A stretch of DNA of 7,959 nt from Spirochaetaceae bacterium. Lineage in GTDB: Bacteria; Spirochaetota; Spirochaetia; JABEVK01. The stretch covers positions 1 through 7,959 of the forward strand of contig JAHFSN010000074.1 in NCBI GenBank assembly GCA_023265735.1, given 5' to 3'. The position numbers were made by a program, and so were the translations under genes. This document shows, piece by piece, positions 1 to 5,392 of this stretch (the first letter of the stretch is position 1; the number at the start of each line of letters is the position of its first letter). Below the pieces are notes generated by a model. It was not told the DNA's origin. It saw nothing but the letters and a program-made list of their open reading frames with translations, and did no database searches.

Positions 1-391
1 ACCTGGACGCCGTAGTGGCCGCGGGGCCATCTCAACGAGATTTCGTGCCCGGGTTCGTCGAGACGAACGCGGATGGAGAAGGTCCGGCGCGACGAATGCC
101 GGCCTTCGCCGCGCAGCCACCAGCCAAAGAAGGGCGGGGGTGTCGGAGGCATTCCGGCGTAGACGAGGGCCTGGTCCGGGCCCGCCTCTAGGGAGCCTCG
201 GGCCCGCCTCACCCTCCGGTCTACACGGACCAGGGTCTGGGCCGTGACCACGTACAGCCAGACGAAGCCGAAGGCGCCTCCCCAAAGCAACGTCGTCAGT
301 TCTCCGTGAACAATTCCCACACCCAGAAGGATCAGGGAGACAAAAAAAAAGCGCCGCCGAGGGCCGTGACGGGAAACGGGCTACCCCTCAT
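1..391 (-). CDS. DUF58 family membrane protein, N-terminal part (cut by window edge), start needs a -1 frameshift
   Basis: This gene follows the MoxR ATPase on the same strand and runs off the left edge, so only about 125 residues are visible. In the main frame (from 380 down) I read an Arg-rich stretch, a hydrophobic hairpin of two membrane segments (about 350-290 and 285-245, containing FFFVSLILLGVGIV and GFVWLYVV), then a basic RVDRRVRRARG segment and a beta-rich part with Pro-rich PPTPPPFFGWW and RWPRGHYGV. Two N-terminal helices followed by such a domain, directly after MoxR, is the usual DUF58 arrangement; these pairs are thought to act in envelope or metal-centre maturation. The main frame has no ATG, GTG or TTG between the moxR stop (381-383) and the first membrane segment. 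An ATG at 389-391, overlapping the moxR end by 11 bases, lies in another frame that hits TGA soon after the nine T at 342-350. A -1 shift there would join the two. The family call rests on layout and context more than on a diagnostic motif. Confidence 0.6.
342..350 (-). other. T9 homopolymer: candidate slippage site or sequence error
   Basis: Nine consecutive T on the minus strand lie about 40 bases into the DUF58 gene. They sit where the frame opened by the ATG at 389-391 must change by -1 to enter the long downstream DUF58 frame. Runs of this length are known to allow RNA polymerase slippage or ribosomal frameshifting, and they are also common places for indel errors in assemblies. No convincing hairpin precedes the run, so I do not call it a terminator. 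Confidence 0.5.
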
Positions 392-1307
392 GGCGCACCA
401 TGGCCTCGGAGACGAGGGTTTCCAGAAAGTCTCGGGCGTCGTGGGTTGCGTCGCGCAATTCGAGCCGATGGGACCAGACGTCGAGGGCCAAGTCCCGAAA
501 ATCCTGGGCCACCGCGTAGTCTCGACCCTGCAGAAGGGCCCAGGTGCGCATGGCCCTGACCAGGTGGACCCCCGCCCGGGGCGACAGGCCCAGGGCCACC
601 GACGGGTTGTCCCGGGACTGGTTCACCACCTCGGCAATGAGGTCCAGCAGTTCAGGGGCGACCCGGACCCGCGAAATCTCCTGCCGGAGGGAGAGGAGGT
701 CTTGGGGAGTGACCGCCGGCTCGGTGGGCGGAGGGGCGTGGCCCGGGTCGTCCAGCCAGACGGCCCGTTCGGCCGCCCCCTCGGGGTAGCCGAAGGCCAG
801 TCGCAAAAAGAAGCGGTCGAGCTGGGCCGAGGGGAGGGGAAAGGTGCCATCGAGGTCGAGGGGATTCTGAGTGGCCACCACCAGGAAGAACGGGTCCACC
901 GGGCGGGTGACGCCGCCCACGGTAACCTGACCCTCCTCCATGACTTCCAGGAGAGCCGACTGCACCTTGGGCGTGGCGCGGTTGATCTCGTCGGCCAAGA
1001 CAATCTGGGTGAAGAGGGGCCCGGGACGAAAGTCAAAGGTCCGGGTCTCCGGGTGGAACACATCGACTCCCGTAAGGTCGTAGGGAAGCAGGTCGGGGGT
1101 GAACTGAATGCGCCGGAAGTCACTGCCTGTCAGTCGGGCCAGGGCCTTGGCCGCGGTGGTTTTGCCCACCCCCGGCACGTCTTCGATCAGCACGTGGCCG
1201 CCCGCCACCGCCGCCAAAACCAGCTTTGCGAGGGGAACGGGCTTCCCGAGGACGATCCGTGAAAGAGCTTCCTGGAGTCGCCGGGGGCCTTCGGCTACGA
1301 ACGTCAT
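381..1307 (-). CDS. MoxR family AAA+ ATPase
   Basis: A 308-residue AAA+ ATPase of the MoxR family: cytoplasmic, chaperone-like proteins usually paired with DUF58 or VWA-domain partners. Visible motifs in order are Walker A (EDVPGVGKTT, residues 42-51), Walker B (VLADEINRA, D106/E107), sensor 1 in ATQNP (N148), an arginine-finger candidate in LDRFF (R165) and sensor 2 in GLSPRAG (R244). A C-terminal helical lid follows, and the length is normal for the family. I chose the ATG at 1305-1307 because the longer reading from a GTG at 1352 begins inside the terminator of the preceding gene and adds an untypical N-terminus. No Shine-Dalgarno precedes this ATG; a TATTCT hexamer 6 bases upstream suggests a leaderless message. 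The stop codon overlaps the putative ATG of the DUF58 gene, implying coupled expression. The family call is firm; the client process is unknown. Confidence 0.94.
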   Translation of the reverse strand: MTFVAEGPRRLQEALSRIVLGKPVPLAKLVLAAVAGGHVLIEDVPGVGKTTAAKALARLTGSDFRRIQFTPDLLPYDLTGVDVFHPETRTFDFRPGPLFTQIVLADEINRATPKVQSALLEVMEEGQVTVGGVTRPVDPFFLVVATQNPLDLDGTFPLPSAQLDRFFLRLAFGYPEGAAERAVWLDDPGHAPPPTEPAVTPQDLLSLRQEISRVRVAPELLDLIAEVVNQSRDNPSVALGLSPRAGVHLVRAMRTWALLQGRDYAVAQDFRDLALDVWSHRLELRDATHDARDFLETLVSEAMVRHEG

Positions 1308-1313
1308 GGCCGC

Positions 1314-1319
1314 AGAATA
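1314..1319 (-). promoter_or_regulatory. -10-like hexamer directly before the MoxR start
   Basis: TATTCT on the minus strand ends 7 bases from the A of the moxR ATG, so transcription would begin at or next to the start codon. No decent -35 is seen at 16-18 bases; the position falls in the T9 tail of the upstream terminator. The block TATTCTGCGGCCATG recurs almost exactly before the DUF2461 gene at 7430-7444, which is the main reason to take it seriously. Confidence 0.35.
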
Positions 1320-1333
1320 CAACGGACAAGGGG

Positions 1334-1362
1334 AAAAAAAAAGCCGTCCCACCAGGAACGGC
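1334..1362 (-). terminator. Rho-independent terminator of the zinc-ribbon gene
   Basis: Reading the minus strand, an 8-pair stem (GCCGTTCC at 1362-1355 with GGGACGGC at 1350-1343, one T-G pair) closes a TGGT loop and is followed at once by nine T (1342-1334). It lies 27 bases past the zinc-ribbon stop codon and ends 26 bases before the moxR ATG. It should separate the two genes transcriptionally, so moxR probably needs its own promoter unless read-through occurs. Confidence 0.92.
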
Positions 1363-1389
1363 CCTTGTTCGAGACGCTGGGGAAACGGC

Positions 1390-1554
1390 TCAGACCTTGG
1401 TCTTCGCCTTGCACTGCTTGCAGACCTTCACCTTGGCGCCCGACAGCTCAACTTCGTAGACGGTTTTGATGGCAGTCCGGTTGCAGGACGGGCAGGTTCC
1501 CCGGCTGGAGTTCGGGGTCTCTCGAAGGGGCTTACCCCGGTGGGCTTTTGACAT
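1390..1554 (-). CDS. small zinc-ribbon protein, 54 residues, function unknown
   Basis: A 54-residue basic protein beginning MSKAHRGKPLRETP. It carries two Cys pairs, CPSC (C21/C24) and CKQC (C45/C48), 20 residues apart, which is the layout of a four-Cys zinc ribbon. The N-terminus and C-terminus are rich in Lys and Arg, so binding to RNA, DNA or the ribosome is plausible, but I do not recognise a named family and assign no function. The start is supported by AGGAG (1564-1560 on the minus strand) 5 bases before ATG. A near-consensus promoter lies just upstream and a strong terminator just downstream, so this is a self-contained, probably well expressed, single-gene unit. Both Cys pairs lying in one uninterrupted frame with complete signals makes it a real gene despite its size. 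Confidence 0.88.
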   Translation of the reverse strand: MSKAHRGKPLRETPNSSRGTCPSCNRTAIKTVYEVELSGAKVKVCKQCKAKTKV

Positions 1555-1581
1555 GATCACTCCTGTTCAAATCGGCCCCTC

Positions 1582-1610
1582 AATCTAGAGGAATTCCTTT
1601 TTCGGGTCAA
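1582..1610 (-). promoter_or_regulatory. Sigma-70-type promoter of the zinc-ribbon gene
   Basis: On the minus strand, TTGACC (1610-1605, five of six consensus bases) and TAGATT (1587-1582, four of six) are separated by exactly 17 bases. The -35 overlaps the stop codon of the GH79 gene. Transcription would start near 1575, giving a leader of about 20 bases that contains the AGGAG site. This is the best promoter match in the window. Confidence 0.68.
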
Positions 1611-3067
1611 GGGATCTCTACAAAGGCGCACCCGAGGGGAGGAAGGGTGAGGGCCCTGAGACCCTCCCCTGGGACAGGGCGGGACAAGCCGTAACGCTTC
1701 TCCACTCCCTTGGTTCCCCAACGGTCCTCCAGCCTGTCGTCGACGAGGGCGCCGTTGAGCCTGACGAGTTTGTAACGGGGTCCTGTGGCCGGTTCCAGGA
1801 TCAAACAGCGCCCCGCTTCCCGGCCCCAGGAAACGTTGGCGCTCCGCTTGGTGCCCAGGTTGATGAGGACCAGCCACCGGCCGCCGTCGGTCCCTCCCAT
1901 TTGCCAGGCCCTGACCCGGCGAGAACCCTTCACCCGGGGCCGGGCGTAGACCCTGGTCCCCAGGAGCTTCTTCCACAGGAAGCTGACGTGGTAGTCGGGC
2001 AGGGGCTCGAAGGTGGTTTCGTCGAGAAGACCGTAGTCGCCCCCCACCAGCGATTGGCGGAAGACCACGTCGACACCGTCGTGGGCCATGAGGCAGAGCT
2101 GATCGAGCCACCAGGGTACCGAGAGCCAGGTCCCGCTCAGGCCCGGCTGCCCCCCGTAGAGGGCGTGACCGGTCTCCGTGATCCAGAGGCGGGCGTGGCG
2201 CCCCAGGCCGGCGTCCCGGTGTTTCAGGGCCCGGCGGATCCACCGGGACGCCCCATCGAGGACCCGGGCCTTCAAGAGGGTCTTCTCCTGGGCCCGACGC
2301 ACCGCGATCCGTCCCCGGGACGACTGCTGGGGATAGTAGTGGAAGCTCAGGACCCCCAGGTCGGCGGCGGAAGGGCTTCGGCAGAGGGCCGGGATCAGGG
2401 GATGCGGCTCGCCTATCCACGGCCAGACGGCCGACGAGGGCCCTACCGCCAGGGCCCCCGGGTGATGCTGCCGGACCAGGGCCGCGAACTTGGCGAACTC
2501 CTGGGCGTACGTAACGCCGCTGACCCGGCGTCCCCAGCCGTAGAGGAAAGGGTAGGCATTGACCTCGTTCCCCAGCTCCCACGCGACGACCCTCAGACCC
2601 TTGCGGTGGGTGTAGTCCATCAATCGGATGGCGTCTCGGGGGTCCCAATCGCCCCAGGCGTTTCGGGTCTCCGGCCCCGCGGCCAGGGTGAACAGCAGGT
2701 CGAGGCCATTGTCCTGGGCCAGGGCGCAGAGGTTCTTCCAGAGCGTCTTACGCAGGACGAAGGGTCCGTCGCCCGTGGACCGCGGAGCTCCCCGGTCAAA
2801 ACCGTAGTGAAGCCTGTCGGCTTCGGTACCTCCGACCCGGAGCAGGGCCGGGGCCAGGGCCCCTGCCCTGCGGGCCAAGAGGGGGCTTTGCAGGTCGAGG
2901 GGCGGGACCGTGTCCTTGGACAAGCCCTCCCGCAGGCCCTTGGAGTCGCCCCACCAGCGCCCGCCAATCACCAGGGAAGTATCAATGGTAAACGAGAGAA
3001 AACGGGGATCCACGGTTCGGACAACGGTTTCAGTGAGCTTGACGCTGCAGGAGCGGTTCCGGGGCAT
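1607..3067 (-). CDS. heparanase-like glycoside hydrolase, family GH79, no signal peptide
   Basis: A 486-residue retaining glycosidase of clan GH-A. The N-terminal strand runs into FLSFTID (residues 23-29), then LRVGGTEAD (76-84), acid/base E168 in WELGNEVN, the HYY motif (243-245), nucleophile E298 in WITETG followed by YGG (304-306), and LPDYHVSFLWKKLLGT (356-371) leading to a C-terminal beta domain. From memory, human heparanase shows the same order: FLSVTID, LRFGGTKTD, WELGNEPN, HHYY, GETSSAYGGG and LPDYWLSLLFKKLVGT. GH79 enzymes cleave beta-glucuronic linkages (heparan sulfate, arabinogalactan glucuronides), and the Tyr-Gly-Gly after the nucleophile holds the uronic carboxylate in heparanase, so a uronic-acid substrate is likely. 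The human linker insertion is absent. An in-frame TGA lies two codons before the ATG, so no export signal can be added; the fold starts almost at Met1. No clear Shine-Dalgarno is seen. Exact substrate unknown. Confidence 0.92.
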   Translation of the reverse strand: MPRNRSCSVKLTETVVRTVDPRFLSFTIDTSLVIGGRWWGDSKGLREGLSKDTVPPLDLQSPLLARRAGALAPALLRVGGTEADRLHYGFDRGAPRSTGDGPFVLRKTLWKNLCALAQDNGLDLLFTLAAGPETRNAWGDWDPRDAIRLMDYTHRKGLRVVAWELGNEVNAYPFLYGWGRRVSGVTYAQEFAKFAALVRQHHPGALAVGPSSAVWPWIGEPHPLIPALCRSPSAADLGVLSFHYYPQQSSRGRIAVRRAQEKTLLKARVLDGASRWIRRALKHRDAGLGRHARLWITETGHALYGGQPGLSGTWLSVPWWLDQLCLMAHDGVDVVFRQSLVGGDYGLLDETTFEPLPDYHVSFLWKKLLGTRVYARPRVKGSRRVRAWQMGGTDGGRWLVLINLGTKRSANVSWGREAGRCLILEPATGPRYKLVRLNGALVDDRLEDRWGTKGVEKRYGLSRPVPGEGLRALTLPPLGCAFVEIP

Positions 3068-3148
3068 GGTTCAAACTACCACAATTTTCCTCTGGCGGTT
3101 GGTGTCTCGGGCCACTAGAATTTGGACAAAATGTCTGGAGGCCCATCG
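3068..3148. promoter_or_regulatory. divergent intergenic region between GH79 and chemoreceptor genes
   Basis: These 81 bases must carry the signals for both divergent genes. For the rightward gene, TAGAAT (3116-3121) is a fair -10 hexamer, but the matching -35 position reads TGGCGG, a poor match. For the leftward gene, TAGTTT ends 6 bases before the A of the ATG with no convincing -35. I see no sigma-54 or flagellar sigma-28 site and no clear operator palindrome. Confidence 0.3.
3137..3141 (+). promoter_or_regulatory. Shine-Dalgarno fixing the chemoreceptor start
   Basis: GGAGG lies 7 bases before the ATG at 3149. It sits inside the longer readings that begin at TTG 3122 or ATG 3131, and therefore argues for the 3149 start. 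Confidence 0.75.
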
Positions 3149-5293
3149 ATGACCATTCGTCTTTCCCTTCGTGCCCGCATTCTTCTGCCGACCCTTGCCA
3201 TCTTGTCCTTCGGCCTCGTGGCCGTCATCGGGGTGCTCTCGTACTTTTCCAGCGAGGAATCGAAGAACGCCGCCTACAACCAAAATCAGATCTACGCCCA
3301 GAAATACGCGGGCATCCTTGAGGGCCGGATCGAAAAGCTTCTGGTGAGCGTCCGGACGGTCGGCAAGACCTTTGAGTCCCTTCGGGCCGGGGGGGTAACC
3401 GCCAAAGCGCCCTACAGCGAGGTCCTCAAGGCTCTCCTCGGGGCCAATCCAGAGTTTGTGTCCACTTGGGCCCAATGGTCCTTAGCCGGTGTCAAAGGGC
3501 CCTCGGCGGTGCAGTGGTCCCGAGGGGAAGGCCAAGCGGTGGTGTCGTCCGACCAGGCCGACGCCGACCTCACTCCCGAAAAGACCGGGAAAGAGACGTT
3601 CACCGAACCCGTCCTAGTCAAAAAGGGAGACGCCCAGGTGCCCACCAGCCGGTTCTCCGTGCCCCTCCTGATGGACGGTACCGTGATCGGCGTCGTGGGG
3701 GCCGACCTGAGTTTCCAATGGCTGGGCGAGGTCACATCCCAGGTCAAACTCTTTGGCACGGGGTATCTGGTCGTGGCCACAAACTCGGCCATCCGGGTGG
3801 CCCATCCCAAGCCGGACATGATTGGCAAACCCCTGGGTGACGACATTCCCCAATTGAAGCCCGCGTTGCTTGCGGCCATCCACGACGGAAAAGACTTTCA
3901 AGTTGTGAAACCCAACCTTGTCACAGGCGCGGTTTCACTCCTCAACTACGCACCTATCGGCGCCGGAGTTTGGGAAACTCCCTGGAGCGTGTCGGCCGTG
4001 GCACCGCTGAGTGACCTCCTTGCCGGCCAGAGGTCCATCGTCATCTTATCCATCGCCTTGGGCGTCATCCTTTTCGCGGCCATCGGAAGCATCCTGCTGT
4101 GGGTGGTCTTCCGGGCGACTCGGCCCATCAAGACCGTGGCCAGGATTCTCAAGACGATCGCCGACGGTGAGGGGGACCTGACGCGACGGCTGGGCCTGAG
4201 CCGCGCCGACGAGATCGGCGACTTGTCCCGGAGCTATGACGCCTTCGTGGAAAAAATGTCGCAGATGATTCGACGGCTCCAGGGAACCTCGGTTCGGCTC
4301 CAGGAGTCCGGGAGCGACTTGGCCGCAGCCCTGATCGAAACCGCCTCGTCCCTCCACGAAATCAGTTCGAACATCCAGTCGGCCAAGGACAGGATCGTTC
4401 AGCAGGAGGCCATCGCCACCGGGACGTCCCAGGCCGTGCAGAAGATTTCCGACCGGGTCGAGACCCTTCAAACCCTCGTTCAGAGGCAGGAGAAGGCCGT
4501 CGAGACCTCGGGAAGCGCCGTGGAGCAGATGGTGGGCAATATCGAGTCGGTGACCCGAAACGTCGGCACCCTCGACGAAAGTCTCACCAGGCTCGTGGAG
4601 TCGGCCGAGGTGGGTCGTTCTCAGTTCTTGTTGTTCCAGGAGAAAGTGAACACCGTCAGCAACCAGTCCCAGAGTCTCGAGGAGACCAACGAGGTGATCG
4701 CGAGCATCGCCAGTCAGACCAACCTGCTGGCCATGAACGCCGCCATCGAGGCCGCCCATGCCGGAGAGGCAGGCCGGGGCTTCGCCGTGGTGGCCGACGA
4801 GATCCGAAAGCTGGCCGAGCAGGCCAGCCAGCAGTCCAAGACCACCGCGTCCGACCTAGCAACCATCCAGGAAACCGTCAAGTCGCTGGTCAGCGACGCC
4901 CAGACCACCGACGGGGCCTTTCAGAGGATCCTCGACGAGATCGGCCAGGTCGAGACCCTGGGGACCGAGGTGAAGAGCGCCATGGCCGAACAGCAAGTGG
5001 GCAGCACGCAGATCCTCGAGGGGATCCGCGATATCCGCGAGTCGAGCCAGGGGGTCGCTTCCCACTCAAGTGCCATGCGGGCCGACGCCCAGCAGACCCT
5101 GGGCACCATGGAAACCCTCCACCACCTGACGATGGAGATCCGCCAGGGCATGGATGAGATCGCCATCGGAACGGCGGACATCAACCAGGCCCTGACTGCC
5201 ATCAGCGATCAGGGGGTGAAAAACAAGGAGAGCGTGGATGAACTGGTCATGGTAACGGGCCAGTTCAAGATGGCTTCGGCCGACGCCCCCTAG
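3149..5293 (+). CDS. methyl-accepting chemotaxis protein with Cache-type sensor
   Basis: A 714-residue transmembrane chemoreceptor that would pass ligand signals to CheA/CheW. In order: a short basic N-terminus (MTIRLSLRAR), TM1 about 10-32, a periplasmic sensor about 33-292, TM2 about 296-320, HAMP about 321-375 (ATRPIK start, GEGDLTRRL, DEIGDLSRSYD), and a long coiled-coil signalling domain to the C-terminus. The signalling hairpin is textbook: IASQTNLLAMNAAIEAAHAG (520-539) then EAGRGFAVVADEIRKLAE (540-557). The sensor's size and its two segments ending VIGVVGADLSF and GAGVWETPWSVSAVAP suggest a double-Cache (dCache_1) domain; the ligand cannot be read from sequence. The C-terminus ends ADAP with no NWETF-type CheR/CheB tether. 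No other chemotaxis gene lies in the window, so it is an orphan receptor. It stands divergent from GH79 and upstream of GH18. Confidence 0.96.
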   Translation: MTIRLSLRARILLPTLAILSFGLVAVIGVLSYFSSEESKNAAYNQNQIYAQKYAGILEGRIEKLLVSVRTVGKTFESLRAGGVTAKAPYSEVLKALLGANPEFVSTWAQWSLAGVKGPSAVQWSRGEGQAVVSSDQADADLTPEKTGKETFTEPVLVKKGDAQVPTSRFSVPLLMDGTVIGVVGADLSFQWLGEVTSQVKLFGTGYLVVATNSAIRVAHPKPDMIGKPLGDDIPQLKPALLAAIHDGKDFQVVKPNLVTGAVSLLNYAPIGAGVWETPWSVSAVAPLSDLLAGQRSIVILSIALGVILFAAIGSILLWVVFRATRPIKTVARILKTIADGEGDLTRRLGLSRADEIGDLSRSYDAFVEKMSQMIRRLQGTSVRLQESGSDLAAALIETASSLHEISSNIQSAKDRIVQQEAIATGTSQAVQKISDRVETLQTLVQRQEKAVETSGSAVEQMVGNIESVTRNVGTLDESLTRLVESAEVGRSQFLLFQEKVNTVSNQSQSLEETNEVIASIASQTNLLAMNAAIEAAHAGEAGRGFAVVADEIRKLAEQASQQSKTTASDLATIQETVKSLVSDAQTTDGAFQRILDEIGQVETLGTEVKSAMAEQQVGSTQILEGIRDIRESSQGVASHSSAMRADAQQTLGTMETLHHLTMEIRQGMDEIAIGTADINQALTAISDQGVKNKESVDELVMVTGQFKMASADAP

Positions 5294-5316
5294 GGGCACC
5301 GGTCCCCCGGTCCCCC
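5293..5316 (+). repeat. tandem GGTCCCCC duplication forming a hairpin after the chemoreceptor stop
   Basis: GGTCCCCC occurs twice head to tail (5301-5308, 5309-5316). GGGG at 5293-5296 and ACC at 5298-5300 can pair with CCCC (5312-5315) and GGT (5309-5311) of the second copy, with one bulged C and the first copy as an 8-base loop. The stop codon lies at the base of this stem. A T-run is missing (TTGCCATTTT follows), so it is at best a weak terminator or an RNA-end stabiliser. Confidence 0.45.
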
Positions 5317-5392
5317 TTGCCATTTTGCGGGCTCTAGGCCAAGATTTTGGTAGGGGGAACTCATTGACGATCCAGGCTGGCGAACTAACGAT

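Noticed and set aside
342..383. Intrinsic terminator between MoxR and DUF58
   Set aside because: Nine T follow GC-rich sequence, but I find only a three-pair stem before them. The DUF58 coding frame runs straight through.
306..1262. 318-codon open frame on the plus strand opposite MoxR
   Set aside because: It has no recognisable domain, no ribosome site, and the minus strand carries all AAA+ motifs.
381..1352. Longer MoxR reading from GTG at 1352
   Set aside because: The start would lie in the stem of the upstream terminator, has no ribosome site, and adds 15 residues not seen in typical MoxR proteins.
1557..2648. 363-codon frame overlapping GH79 on the same strand
   Set aside because: The composition is dominated by Gly, Pro and Arg, and it has no internal motif. 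It is the shifted-frame shadow of GH79.
1901..3118. 405-codon open frame on the plus strand opposite the GH79 gene
   Set aside because: It is Gly/Pro/Arg-rich low-complexity sequence with no family motif, as expected opposite a GC-rich gene with strong third-position bias. GH79 catalytic motifs on the other strand are unmistakable.
3068..3148. Sigma-54 or flagellar sigma-28 promoter for the chemoreceptor
   Set aside because: TGGCGGTTGG resembles half of a sigma-54 site, but the conserved GC element at the correct spacing is absent. No TAAA/GCCGATAA pair is present.
4046..4759. 237-codon minus-strand frame inside the chemoreceptor
   Set aside because: It is opposite HAMP and signalling helices that match the family. 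The His/Gly/Leu-rich repeats are the complement of coiled-coil codons.
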